A stretch of 64,000 nucleotides of DNA from Erodium maritimum (GCA_963921825.1 OY997593.1:65332039-65396038), one strand, 5' to 3'; numbered from the stretch's first letter, positions 44,364 to 55,580 are shown. The notes: generated from the letters alone by a model not told the origin. Program-made: numbers and translations.

Positions 44364-45204
44364 CACGAAGTGGGAGAGCCGGCCAAACTATCACAATTTC
44401 GAGTTCAGATTCACTCGGGTCAAGGACACGTTTTTCTTGATAAAAAGAGTGTGGGTTTAGGGTCGGGCGAAGGTGTTGAACGGATTCCAAAGTTTTTCAT
44501 CCGATGAACATTCCGGCCGGAGTTGGCATTGTCGCCCGTTTGTCGTTTCTAGGGTTTAGAGGATGGAATTTTGACTTTCAAATCCCCATATTACGCGGGA
44601 TTGTGCAAAAAATATTGCTAGAGATTGTGATGATCCTGCTCAATCACTTGGAGATCAGGCATTAACGCCCCATGATCCTACAAATCTCTCAGTGGCGTTA
44701 ATTGGGGAAGAAGAAGTTCAGGTTTCAAACGGGTTGAACCCGAAAGGCCTATGTGGGGACTTCAAGACCAAAATTCATCTCGCCGCCTTCACGAGGGCAG
44801 GAACACGTGCCACGTTTGGGTAGTTGCGTGGTGGATCCTGATAGTGAAGCCCGTGTGCTTCACACGGAGCCTTGTTCATCTTTGGACAATGGGGCGAGTG
44901 TGAAGGCCCAGGAGGAGAGCTTAGCAGATGTCTTGGCGGCTCATGGCCTTGGTCCTTCTTATCTGTGTTCGGGCGTTGGTCAACAGGTCGGTGGGTCGGT
45001 GGATTTTGATGCTTCGATAGATTCGATCCTGGTTGTTGGGAATGAGGGCAGTCCTTGGAAGGATGCCCTGCTTCAACCCTCGATTTCTAGGGGTCGGGTT
45101 GCTAAGAAGCACAATTCTACATGTAGCGTGACCTATTTTATGCCTACAACAAGATCCATGAGTCGGGAGAGTGCTATTCAGATCGTCAAAACCTACGAAA
45201 AATT
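44364..45204 (+). pseudogene. C-terminal part of the RRM-type ORF1
   Basis: Continuation after the RRM; a frame open from 44,753 (MGTSRPKFISPPSRGQEHV...) reads into FMPTTRSMSRESAIQI near 45,140-45,182. There is no recognised domain. Its end is repeated at 46,604-46,726, after which the LINE 3' region follows; so the protein ended shortly after that point. Confidence 0.45.
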
Positions 45205-46603
45205 GTACCGATCGATTTGATATCCCTGACAACGGTGCCATTAAATTGACACATCAAGAATTAACTCTCAGAATGGCACGCCAAGCGTACCGGTCGTCAA
45301 GTAGTTCGGGGTTTAGTCCGAGATATCGTACCCAATAGAGCAATTAGACAAGCACTTTAATTAATTCATTCATTCGTCAAGCTATTGCTATATCGATGAT
45401 TGGTTTTGTTTTGTAAAATATAACAATTTCATGCAAAAAATAAGCAATATAAGTGATCCGAGAATAAAGCACTAAATCACAGGTAGGCTGTAAATCAGAG
45501 ATTAAAAGAGATCTAGGACATTAACAAGGTTCGAATACGATGAAAAATTTACCGGGCTTCGATTTACATTTGCAACTAATACTACTCTAAAGGCAACGAG
45601 AATTCTCTATCACTAGTCCTAACCATCTCTCGATCGCATTAGGACCATATCGTACTATGACCACCTAATTATCTCTAATCTAGGTGTAGAAAGGTACCAA
45701 GCATTAAGGTTTACGAATTCCTCTAACTTTCGGGTATTACTCCTATAGTTATTGCACCCGTGTCAATCTAACTATATTCTAGTCTAGATTGAAACCCGAG
45801 CTATTTAATTCCTATTTCCTCATATTAACCTCATTTCGCAATTATTGGTTAATAAATTGAATCATACATCACGTGATCAAGGCTCCAAAGCATTAAGAGC
45901 ATAATTAAATAAACAATATCCTAGATACTAGTTTAACAAATGTATAACCGAAATACGCTATATAAATTCATTTTATCATTCTCCTAGTCACATATCAATG
46001 GAGTTTAGTTCATGATATTCGAATAAGAACACAATACGAAGATCAAATAAACAATACCCATAATAAACGATAAGTGTGATACAAATACCAGTTAAGATGG
46101 AAACAGTGAAAAAAATCGATTGACGACTCTTTGATTCGTCTGTCAATCTCAAAAATCTCCCATAAGCTCTCAAACCAATGTGATTTCTCTCCGATTTTGT
46201 GATCCCCGTGATTTCAATCCCTAAAATTATATTTTGCACGCACACGTTTGCCACACGCCGTGTCGACAACATTCACTTTGGACAATGGCTAATCCTTCAT
46301 CAAAGTTGTAGATAATTGAATTCCCTTCGATTTGATTTCTTACGGGTGAAAGTCAAAGCTCGGATGCGAAAGTTATGCCCTTCAAAAGATCAGTCAGACT
46401 CCAAAATTCCTTAAGCTGATATTTTTTGCTCAATTTAACTTCAAAACTCCTTATTTCATATCAAACTCCTAAATACCCTTGAAAAAGACCAATTACATAA
46501 ATAGAGAGAAAAATATATTAAATCACATAATCTCGGGACTGAAAAGGTTAGAAATGTGGGCTAAAAACATCTAGAATAGATGTATTTTACGTTCACATCA
46601 CCC
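45205..46603. mobile_element. Foreign 1.4-kb insert, retroelement-like
   Basis: It starts near TTGATATCCCTGACAACGGT and contains TCGTCAAGTAGTTCGGGGT and CATCAAAGTTGTAGATAATT words that I associate with noncoding parts of plant LTR retrotransposons. No LTR pair, PBS or coding domain is visible. It is flanked by a 122-bp direct repeat of LINE sequence, far longer than any normal target duplication. Class undetermined. Confidence 0.35.
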
Positions 46604-47175
46604 TACTTCAACCCTCAATTTCAAGGGGTCGGTTTACTAAGAATCACAATTCTACAGGTAGCGTGACCTATGTTATGCCTACAACAAGATCCATGAGTCG
46701 GGAGAGTGCTATTCAGACCATCCAACTAAGGGTGACCGCTCGATTGTCAAGAGGACTAGCAAATAATTTTGTTTTTCTTTTTGATTTATAGGTTTGGTTT
46801 TTTTTTTTTACTATTTGGGGACTACTCTCTTTTGGTTTTAAATGTTTTTTCCTTTAAGCTTTATTTCCAGGAGCTCCTCTGTTATCGTTGTTTCTAGTTT
46901 CGACCTACGATACTTTCCTGCTTAGAGAGTATTTTTTTTCTTAATAAATTTCAGAGGTGATCCAAAAATGGACACTTGTCCACACGACACCATGTTATTA
47001 CAATTATGCCCTTATTTGTACGAGCAATATGAAAATGACGTGAATTTAGATGAGATTGGGATAATGATGTGACATTATGATGAACATTGGATTTAAATAT
47101 GTGATTAATATGAATTCTCACAGTTTTTAGAATAAAAGTAACTTCTAGCTGATTTGTCCTCTATTGTTTGTAGGG

Positions 47176-47566
47176 TATTTTTTTTTTGTAATTATGGCTT
47201 TCTATTTTGTTGGAAGAATGGTCTGAAAAGCCCACTAAAAATCGGGCCAGCCAAAGCCAAATCATAGATAAGCGGCTAATAGACGACCGTGCGCTCTGTA
47301 GATAGTTAAGTCGACAGGACTCCCCGTTGAGATCATACGTGAAGAAAATATAGTCAAATATGTAGTCCATATTACGAGTGAAATACCAGTAGCGTGCACC
47401 GAAAAACACCTTAGTCGTCTTCGAAAACTGAGATCTTCAAAGGAACCAACCAGTAGCCGACGGTGTCAACCCCACCAAAAATCTCTGTTCTTGATCGTTT
47501 CACAGACTTCAGCGTCGGAGAGATGAACGGAGCAGGAGCTCAAGCGATGAAGAGAGTACCTCGCAT
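47176..47566 (+). pseudogene. 5' remnant of a papain-like protease gene
   Basis: Sequence upstream of the hAT insertion. A possible protease remnant is SQSQIIDKRLIDDRALCR near 47,250-47,305, then stops. A frame open from 47,463 reads MNGAGAQAMKRVPRI (47,523-47,567) and, with the insertion ignored, would run on into KFPRDTPNLLA before a GT donor-like site at about 48,960. The link with the protease part at 49 kb is inferred from position and strand only. No active-site Cys block (CGSCW type) is visible. Confidence 0.35.
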
Positions 47567-48917
47567 CAGGGTTGGCTTAAGCTTTAAGCGAGTTAAGCAA
47601 TCGCTTAAGGCCACCGATCAGAAAAGGCCTCGTAAAATAAATAAGAAGTTGTTTAAGGCATTAGTTGAAAAATACCCCATAAAATTAAAGACCTGTTATT
47701 ATTTGATCAAACTTAATCAAGTGAAAATATTAGACTTCTAATCTTGAAATTAAAATTTAATACTAGTTATGCCTAATTTTGATCTCTATTCAAATTTGTT
47801 TTTCAGAAAAGCAATTTTCTTTCAAATGAAAGATTTTTTTTATGGTTGAACACCCTAACAACTCTATGGATGTTTATTTCGCAGTGAAAAACTATTGTTA
47901 ACGAAATAAAAATGCAAGTTTCATTTATCAGTGATCAGTAAATTAAAAATAAGGATAAAAAACAATGGAACACATCCAAAAAAGAAGCGCGGATATTTAT
48001 ATATCAATACACTATAGTGCTTGTTTGAGGAATCACAATCAATTTATCAACTTCATTACGAAAATGCTCAAACAAAAATAATCTAGAAAAGTAAGTTGTC
48101 AAAATTGAAAAAAAAATCAAATATTGGATATATATGTCTGATCAGAACAGAAAGAATGCAAAACAAACATATGAGAAATCTATTAATGTTTGATTTGATA
48201 TCTCATATTTCCCTTAGTATTTTATAAACCAATTTCTCAGACATTCAAATAATGGAATTATGTATCTAAATATGAATATTAAAGAATATCAATGTTCTCT
48301 TATTGAAAAGGAAACAAGACATGCACATATTAACAACCAGTGCTAGAATATATGGTTTTTGTACGAATATGTTTAGTAAAAAAATCATTTATCGAAGAAT
48401 AATCCACGGAGTTCATGAACTAAAAGCATGAGTCTCGGTGTGTTTGACAATATTGAAGATCGGGGTTACTAATATACACTATAAATCGTCTAGAAAAATT
48501 TAAGTAAGGAAATTTTTAGAAGTTGATGATAATAGCTAGCCATACACGACATCACACATAAGATAGCATAATTTGGTGTAACTGTCTAGAGTTGTCTTGA
48601 ACCTGTCATATTTTAACTCTACATGAATGTATCATGTTTATAGATAAATGTGAATCCTTAAGCTTTTAGATTTTTGTATATAACACTAGACGGTACATTT
48701 TATCCATGGAGGCTGTCCTGTTAGAAATTAATCTTCATTATTCATTTTAGATTTTGAGTGTTATAAGTAGATATTCAAGCTCATTTGTTCAATATCATCT
48801 AGTATAATCTTTCTATCCGAACATGTTTGCTTATTTTTTTATTATATTCTTTCATAAAGAAAAAAGGACATCGATCAATTCCCGCTTTAGGCCCCAATAA
48901 TTTTTGGGCCGGCCCTG
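47567..48917. mobile_element. Nonautonomous hAT element
   Basis: An 8-bp target duplication CCTCGCAT lies at 47,559-47,566 and 48,918-48,925. Terminal inverted repeats are CAGGGTTGGC (left) and CAGGGCCGGC (right, inverted), the classical hAT start. The subterminal left part (CTTAAGCTTTAAGCGAG) resembles the inverted right part (CCTAAAGCGGGAATTG). The 1.35-kb interior is AT-rich and has no transposase. It sits in a once-coding exon. Confidence 0.9.
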
Positions 48918-49004
48918 CCTCGCATCAAGTTTCCCAGAGACACACCAAACCTCCTGGCCTGTAATCTCTCTATCATCATCTCCTTCAATATATATGAATA
49001 ATGG

Positions 49005-49742
49005 ATGTTGCTCCATTACGGTTTCGATTCTCATCATTGTTTGATTTTATATACAGTATACGATGTATACGAACTTTGCCCTAAAGTCCCTGCACCAAGT
49101 TGTGAGGTATACGATGCTCTCTCCTTCGTGGTGAAGAACAAGATTTATACCGTTCGGGAGTTGCCTTACTCAGTGCTCCCAGGTGATAGCAAGAAACTGA
49201 AGGAGTTAAGGAAGAGGGGCATCTTGCCTTCGAGATTGGTTACTGGTTACGGTCACGGTTCCGTTGCCCTAGCCGATCTTCCCGGAGTGCTGGCCAATCA
49301 CGGTCCAGTGATTGTACCCATAAAAACAAATCGCACATTTCTCCGACATCGTGGTGGCATTTTCAGAGATCTGTTCGAGATCCAGAGGATCTATGAAAAT
49401 GTGAAGAAGCGCTCAGAGGATTGCAGTCCTTTCACCGATCATGTCATGATCCTCCTTACCCGGGGATTTGACTCCGAAGGAAACTGTTTCTATGCGCTAC
49501 AGAATAGCCATGGAAGTAGATTTGGCAACAGAGGGATTCTTGTGCTTCATGAGGAATTACTAGAGGATTGGGGGCTATTAGAGTCCTTCTACTATCCTAA
49601 ATTGGACCCTAATCCCAAGATTATGGGGATTGCACAAAGTATATATGCTTCCTTCTATCCTAAAGAAAATTGCGTTTGTTTGAACTATGCAATGTTTGTT
49701 ACCTTAGAAAGATGTTATATTATAAGCATATTGAGCTATTGA
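49005..49742 (+). pseudogene. Papain-like (C1A) cysteine protease, C-terminal half
   Basis: An open frame of 245 codons; the true exon probably starts at about 49,053 after a TTATATACAG acceptor. It matches the C-terminal half of C1A peptidases: GYGHGSVALADLPGVLANHG, then PVIVPI, GGIF, the catalytic His in FTDHVMILL (residue 146) and the catalytic Asn in ALQNSHGSRFGNRG (residue 167, where NSWG is usual). The N-terminal half with the catalytic Cys is not in this frame and no intact copy was found upstream. So it is either a truncated pseudogene or a noncatalytic homologue. The neighbouring exon carries a hAT insertion. Confidence 0.65.
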
Positions 49743-50300
49743 ATTAAAGGTTTACTTATGTTATGTATTACATATTTTGGTCTATGAATCTACATCATAC
49801 TTACGAAAACGGTTCTTCCATTCTTTTGTACCTAACGGGCTTACTGGAGTTTAACTAGGTGTGTACTTTCAGCTTTAGGATTTTATTTCAGTGCACATAA
49901 TATATGGAAAGTGGGAGAACAAGGGACTGATTATTATTATATCTATTGAAAAGAGTGAAGATTCCTTTATGAATATTCCGACCTCATACACTTGAATTTG
50001 GTTGAGGTCGGTTTCTAATGGTCAATGTTTTATGTTGCACAATTTGGGTTAAGGGTTCATTTTAAGTTGATTTTCCATGTATAAGTGTTGCCTGCTTAAA
50101 TTCCTACCGAGTGATGGTAGGATTTTGTGGTGTGAATATAGAGACAAAAAGATATGGTTAGTTCATGATTATTCGATGGATGACCATTTGATACATTTTA
50201 ATATCGCTTAAACTTCTTTCAGCAAAATTACAAAATAAAACCAATAATAGTAATTACAAGATCATGATTATGGCTTTAAACAAGAGCAAGTAACGCTGTT
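49743..50300. other. Intergenic 3' flank, nothing recognised
   Basis: AT-rich sequence after the protease frame. No repeat boundary or RNA gene seen. Confidence 0.45.
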
Positions 50301-50560
50301 TTTTTTATCGGCGAAGTTTTATAAGCTCTCCATCTCCCAAAGTAGATAAGGGAGGAAGGAACCTATCAAAACAACATGCTCAAAGTACAATGAAGAACTA
50401 AACTCAAGCTAGATAAACCAGTAAAACCTAAATTTGTCAGCCTTCTGTGTCAAAACAAAAAAGACTAGACTTGCCTAAATAGAAACCAACAGACCTAAAC
50501 AAGATGATGCGTACAAGGTTTTTAGCTATGTTAGATTTACCTAAACTAATTAATAATTAC
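50301..50560 (-). mobile_element. LINE 3'-end fragment
   Basis: Read on the minus strand this is T-rich text ending CGCCGATAAAAAAAAC at about 50,300, the same tail type (GATAAAAAAAA) as the elements ending near 2608 and 5893. No coding part remains. Confidence 0.4.
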
Positions 50561-51520
50561 GTGATCTCATAGCAAAGCCTTTGGTTCACTTTCAACCCTA
50601 GGGGTTGCACTCTCTCTGCGCAACCTCCTCCACCTCCCCCCTTTTCTCCACCATTAAAGCTCCTGACTAAAAGCTCTCGGCTACCCTTGACGGTTACCCT
50701 TGATGGATTTACCTATGGATGGGTTCAACAGTACCTTTGCTAGGGTTTTCGTTTACAACATCTTTTTTTCATCTTGTTTCGCCGCCGCCCACCTTCACAG
50801 GTCGCCGCCGCCCGTTCAAACCGTCCCACGACCTCCTCCTCGTCTCGCGCTACCGATCCTGCGTCGCCGGATTGGTCCCGAGCTCGTGCCAATTGCCATC
50901 ATGGCCCTCCTGTCGCCGTCCACCGGGGTCCGTGCTCCATGCGCCGTCTCCCATCTACAGCGACCTCCCGCCCCAAGGCCATCCCTAACCGGCCAGTTCA
51001 GGGCATATCCATCAAAGGGGAAAACCCTAGCCCCTCGATGGATCTGGGATCCGGGAGGAGGGACGATAGGCGGGGGCCTGCTTCCACGGCACCCGAAGTC
51101 GGGACCCTCGACCCTGAACACACCGTTGCGGGTCGAATCGATGATCCCGTTCTCCGCACTACTTCTAAAGATCCGGGCGAATTAAGACGAAGAATAGACG
51201 ATACCAGAACGCTCCAATGGCACGGGGCCCAGAAGAGCTGGCATCGCAGATTTGAAAGTTTGTTATTTCGTTCGTGTGCTAATCCTTTATCCTGTTTTAG
51301 GACGAATAAATTGTTGGCTAGATAGGGTTAGGATTTTGAGTATTAGTTTTTTTGAAATGTCGTTAAGAGGAACTCCTAAGTTCGGATATGCGATTCAAAG
51401 CAGACTATTTTTATGGGTCCATGAGCGCCTGATGGACTACGGTCGATCGGGACAAATATCTGGATTCCTGAACAGATATGTCATACCCTGTAAGGTTGTT
51501 GTTCTAAAGTAATACAATAC
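50561..51520 (+). other. CT/GC-rich unassigned region, possible retroelement 5' part
   Basis: A CT-rich leader (50,600-50,640), then several overlapping open frames (50,700-51,325) rich in Arg/Pro/Ser without a recognisable domain. The style resembles the 5' regions of the LINE derivatives elsewhere, but no boundaries were found. A decayed gene is possible. Confidence 0.3.
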
Positions 51521-51830
51521 CTCTTTACTCGTTTCAAAAAATTAACAATTACGTGTGTAATTGTTTTCTTTCTTATGCATTCGTTTTTTTTTTCACAAAA
51601 CTTATATCCACCTAAAACTAATGTTGTGTTCATGTGTACTGTCTGCATTTATAATAGTAAGTGTATATATACATCTCAAGCTTATGTCATGTTGTTAGTA
51701 GTGAGTAATATTTGTTACGATTTGGTTTTATAGGCTATTTAAATACATTATGCAATTACACCACTTTCAAAATATATTGAATTGTTCCAAATTCCAAAGC
51801 ATACCATATATTGACGAGCATCCACAGCAA

Positions 51831-51861
51831 GCACCGTGCAACACGCGGTGCACACCCCTAA
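51831..51861 (+). mobile_element. Helitron 3' terminus
   Basis: Hairpin GCACCGTG, 5-nt loop, CGCGGTGC (51,831-51,851, one G-T pair), then six bases and CTAA followed by T. This is the canonical hairpin plus CTRR end. It resembles the minus-strand terminus at 26,277-26,307. The 5' end lies somewhere upstream and was not found; parts of 49.7-51.8 kb may belong to it. Confidence 0.6.
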
Positions 51862-52668
51862 TTCTTTATTATATTGACTATATTAAGGGTGTATGTATGA
51901 AAGATGCAGTGAGATTTCTGACTTAAAGTTATATGCTATGGATGTTTTTTTTCTAACAAAAAACTGTTTTTTATTTTATTTTAGCGGCAGATTTGTCACC
52001 CATGTTTTACTTTTGGGAACACTATTCTGATCTAATCACTATGAGACCATTTAATCATAGTAATTGTCACCTAATTAACTAATAGGCTATGTCATGAATA
52101 TGATTAATGATTCATGCTAGTTGTGCCTGCTCATGTTGCTGAGCATTGTTTAAGTCGATTATTCTCCCATGATAAAATACTAATCTGCCATACAAGTATA
52201 TTTTATTTTGTTAATTAACCATATTCCTGCAGTTAACCAATAGCTGAGGATCAGCCCTTTCTCTTGGAATGGATTTCTATAATTCCCTCAATCCTGTTTC
52301 TCATATCAAGCTGAGAAATTTTTATGCTTATAATTGTCAGTTTGAGCTATGCGATTGTTTGAAACTAGTCTGGGCTACACGATTGTTCGAAACCAATTCT
52401 TTTACTTGATTCCATTTTGATCAACATAGTTTGACATATGCAATTTGTTTTCTTTTATCAGTTTATTTATTGGCTTTTACCATCTTGTGCAGTTGGGTGG
52501 CTGCTGCTGATGCGATGATTGAGCTTGATCTATTTGTTGGAATGGAGATCTTTTACTATCTTGTTTAGATGATTGAGCTTCTACAATGGAGATCTTTTAC
52601 CGTCTTGTTTAGTGTAATACCGTTTTTTTTGTAGAAAAAGGAAAAAAAATCTAAATAACACAGAATAC
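51862..52668. other. Intergenic, nothing recognised
   Basis: AT-rich sequence. A short imperfect direct repeat (GATGATTGAGCTT..., GGAGATCTTTTAC) occurs at about 52,515-52,605. Confidence 0.4.
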
Positions 52669-52673
52669 TAAAG

Positions 52674-53000
52674 TGTTATAATATAACTATAATTGAGCCT
52701 TCAACTATCAGCTTAAGCTTTTAGTTGAGTTGATCCTCTAATATGGTATCAGAGCCTGATTTCTCACGGACCCGGATTCAAACCCCACTCTCTACAAAGA
52801 TTTCTAATTTCTCTCAATTTATCAAAAATTGCCCTAATGAGCCAGCCCTTATATCTCTCTTCTCAATGGACTTATCTCCTCTTCTAAATAATTCACCTCC
52901 AAACCCGTAAAACGGATTTGTCCGTGAGAGCGCGTGTTAGAATATAACTATAATATTGGGCCTTCAACTATCAGTTTTTAGTTGAGTTGGTTCTCTAATA
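52674..53000 (+). mobile_element. TRIM (miniature LTR retrotransposon)
   Basis: A 5' LTR of 70 bp (52,674-52,743, TGTTATAATATAAC...CTCTAATA) and a 3' LTR of 66 bp (52,935-53,000, TGTTAGAATATAAC...CTCTAATA) share GCCTTCAACTATCAG and TAGTTGAGTTG. Directly after the 5' LTR is TGGTATCAGAGCC (52,744-52,756), the standard primer-binding site for initiator tRNA-Met. Perfect 5-bp target duplications TAAAG lie at 52,669-52,673 and 53,001-53,005. The 190-bp interior is noncoding. All features define a TRIM. Confidence 0.88.
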
Positions 53001-53175
53001 TAAAGATATGAAAATTGAAGTCATGTATGTTTTATTTGATCAATACAATTTATTCATCTGAGTTTTGTCTCTAGAGAAAGGAGTGTTTACAATGACAAGT
53101 GATGTTATCTCCTTGATTGCACACAGGGCATAAACAAATATACAAGCATGCTTACAGAGAAAGAAGAAGAAAGAT

Positions 53176-53883
53176 TCATTGTGAATCCTTGTCCACCAGA
53201 GCTTCAAGCACAACCGACTTAGGATTTTTAGCCGGAGGACCTTTCTCCCTGCGCTCGAGCTCCTCTAAGCGGAAAGTTATCAACTTATCCCAATTTCCTC
53301 CCTCGAACAGAACCCCAGCCCTCCCATCAGTGATCCTCTGAACAATGCCACAGTACATATAGAACGGGTTGTTCGGGTTCTTCACAATGGCAATCATACC
53401 AGGCATCAGGAGAGGCAATTCTGGAGCTTTGGCTTTCTTCGAGGTTGCTAGAGCAACCATGTCGTCTTCACCTTTGGCTGCTTTAGTTTTCTTCGGAGGA
53501 GGAGGGTTCTTCTCTATGAACTTCCTCAGTCCGGTCTCCCCGCCGGGGAATCCTCCGGTCAGCCCCATCAGCTCCTTGTCAAAACCATCGTCAGGAACCT
53601 CAGCGGAACCGGAGCTCTGTTCCGTGTCGGTGGAGGCTGACGGTGAAGGTTGCTCTTCTATGCTCTTCTTGAGCTCTTGTTCAATCCCTTTCTCCCCGTT
53701 GCAGAGTCCCCTGCCTCCGAGTATCTGGAACAGGTCGAATTTGGCACTTGCTTTCGGGTAGGAGGCTGATCGGTGTTTGGAGACCGAGAAAAATGAATTG
53801 GTGGGGAGGATTTTTCTGCCGAGAAAATGGGACTTGAGCTGAGGGCCCTGAAGGGTTGGGAGGGTGATTGAAGAAGAAGCCAT
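53176..53883 (-). CDS. ndhS: NDH complex subunit S, chloroplast (CRR31)
   Basis: Single-exon nuclear gene of 235 codons. NdhS is the ferredoxin-binding subunit of the chloroplast NADH dehydrogenase-like complex, which drives cyclic electron flow around photosystem I at the thylakoid membrane. The start at 53,883 (MASSSITLPTLQGP) is chosen over the in-frame ATG 28 codons upstream because it opens a typical Ser/Thr-rich transit peptide (about 45-50 residues). A Ser/Glu-rich linker and the block LMGLTGGFPGGETGLRKFIE (106-125) follow. The SH3-like domain (about 160-210) reads PGMIAIVKNPNNPFYMYCGI, VQRITDGRAGVLFEGGNWDK and ITFRLEELE. The arrangement and length are those of the NdhS family. It is intact and appears functional. 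Confidence 0.93.
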   Translation of the reverse strand: MASSSITLPTLQGPQLKSHFLGRKILPTNSFFSVSKHRSASYPKASAKFDLFQILGGRGLCNGEKGIEQELKKSIEEQPSPSASTDTEQSSGSAEVPDDGFDKELMGLTGGFPGGETGLRKFIEKNPPPPKKTKAAKGEDDMVALATSKKAKAPELPLLMPGMIAIVKNPNNPFYMYCGIVQRITDGRAGVLFEGGNWDKLITFRLEELERREKGPPAKNPKSVVLEALVDKDSQ

Positions 53884-54271
53884 GTGTGTTTTTGCAGGAA
53901 GAGAAGTGGAAGGAAAGAGAGAAAAGGTGTGTGTGCGCTCTTTAATGTTTAAATGAACCTCTGCCACTCAATGGGCATGCGATGGATATATTCCTATCTC
54001 GTTATTTACTTGTCATCATCAACAAGTTTTTATTGGTCACTCAAGATATGCTAGGATTTATCAAACCTCTCCACCTGTCCCATGAACTGTAATGGATCTC
54101 AATCCTCATTCTGGTACTACAAACATGAACACTCAATAAATTTTGTTTCTGTACGAGGTGGTGAGGACTGGGCCAGCTATATAGCCCACGAAAATTGGGC
54201 TTGGCCCATGAAGATTTTAAGGGGTTCAGTTCAGGTACGGAGAAGATTTGAAGCTGACCCAAAGGTTATTA

Positions 54272-55580
54272 GAGCACCCACATCGGTGCGGGGCTTGATG
54301 GCGAGGCAGGAGCCGGAGCAGCGAGAGAAGGGTTCGGCCCCGGGTTCGCGCACGGTGTGGAGAGAGGGGCTGGAGGGGCAAGCGGGGCGGGGGCAGGTCC
54401 ACGTCGGACCGGGTGCGGGGCGGCGAGGCACGGGGATGATTTCTGCCTCGCAGCCCCGAGCCCCGGTGATTCTCGGCCAGCCTTTCCGCGCGCGACACCT
54501 GGCCTGAAGAAAAAAAAACGCAGAGAAGGGAGGGAGGTTGAAGAAGACGTGTATTATTTTGTGTTTAATATTGATTTTAGAGTTTCAGTTAGAATAAAAT
54601 TAGTTTTAATTTTAGAGTATTAATTAGAATAGAATTAGTATTAATCGGTATTACCAATCAAATTGGTATTAATTGGTAATATATACATTTTAAAAATTAT
54701 CATTTAAAACTTGCATTATCTTTTTAAAAATATTTATCAAAATTATATTATCTTTAAGGGAAAAAAATTAAAATATGATTTTAATAATTTATAAGAATGA
54801 ATAAAATATTTTTGTATAAAAACTGAATAATATATTTTTGTATAAAAACTGAATTTTATTTTGAAATGGATTTGAATAAATTAGTGAAATATGAATTATT
54901 TTTGTTTAAGTTATAATGAGGGTATTCTTGCCCTAAAAAAATTGAAAAGCATAGTTTTCTAATTTTAAACTATACTAGCATAGATTAAAAATTCATGCCA
55001 TTATAAGGCATAGTTTTACAAGTTTTCCATGTTAATTAAGTCAGTAATTAGGTAATAACTATTTTTTAATTAATTAGATAATTAGCAATTAGTTTATATA
55101 TGTATTAATTAGGTAATTATTTAGGGTTAGTACTAGGAAATAATTTTGACTTAGTTTTAAATTTTAAAAATCAGTTTCAATTTAAAAACACAAATTTTAA
55201 ATTTAATAATCAGTTTTTAAATTTAAATGTCATTTTTTATTTTTAAAAATCTTTTTTCTGTTGCGATAAAAAATGTCCGACGAAGATGCGATAAAAATAT
55301 ATATGGTATTAGTAACTGTCATCAAACAATTCATAACTGCAGAAGCTTATATCGACCAAATGAATATTGTCAATTTGAAATTTTTTTAAAGTTATGTACT
55401 TTTTGAATTTGCATTTTATTTTAATGAACTATTATTTCTATTAATTTTATTTTATTTCTATTTTCTTTAGTAGTTGTCGGTTTAAAAATAACGTTAATAA
55501 TTCAGTTAACAGCTTAATTAATTACACAGTCAACAGAGGATTCTGCCTCAGGGTTCTGCCTCTCCTTGATGTGGATGCTC
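54272..55580. mobile_element. PIF/Harbinger-type nonautonomous element
   Basis: TTA at 54,269-54,271 and 55,581-55,583 flanks the inverted ends GAGCACCCACATCGG and, inverted, GAGCATCCACATCAAGG. Those are the target and TIR style of plant PIF/Harbinger (Tourist-like) elements. The first 230 bases are GC-rich with short open frames (possibly captured sequence); the rest is AT-rich. No transposase. It lies between NdhS and the five-exon gene, whose promoter side it approaches to within about 520 bases of the start codon. Confidence 0.75.

Larger units (their letters stand above)
43721..46969 (+). mobile_element. ORF1-only LINE with RRM, itself interrupted
   Basis: It is inserted in the MITE at 41,489-47,166, which fixes its limits (AAAAAT before, AAAAATGG after). 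It encodes an RRM-type ORF1 and ends in a T-rich 3' region (46,750-46,965), with no endonuclease or RT. RRM-type ORF1 proteins are known from the BNR group of plant L1 LINEs. A foreign segment of about 1.4 kb (45,205-46,603) lies between two copies of a 122-bp LINE segment (45,066-45,187 and 46,604-46,726). Confidence 0.6.
41489..47166 (-). mobile_element. MULE-type MITE (copy E) split by two insertions
   Basis: Three pieces form one inverted copy of the 2709-3934 family: 41,489-41,634 (right end of the family, inverted), 43,016-43,720 (middle, with the array as TTTTATCAACACTAAACACT) and 46,970-47,166 (left end, GGACACTTGTCCACA... to CTCTATTG). The gaps are exactly the elements at 41,635-43,005 and about 43,721-46,969. 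Outer flanks AGTGTAGGG (41,480-41,488) and TTTGTAGGG (47,167-47,175) agree at 7 of 9 bases, compatible with an aged 9-bp duplication. Confidence 0.65.

Noticed and set aside
50700..51325. Three overlapping Pro/Arg/Ser-rich frames
   Set aside because: Open because of GC-rich composition; none has a known domain or splice partner, so no protein is called.
53884..53967. Upstream in-frame ATG that would extend NdhS by 28 residues
   Set aside because: The extension has no transit-peptide character and the MASSS start gives the normal family length and a typical plastid signal.
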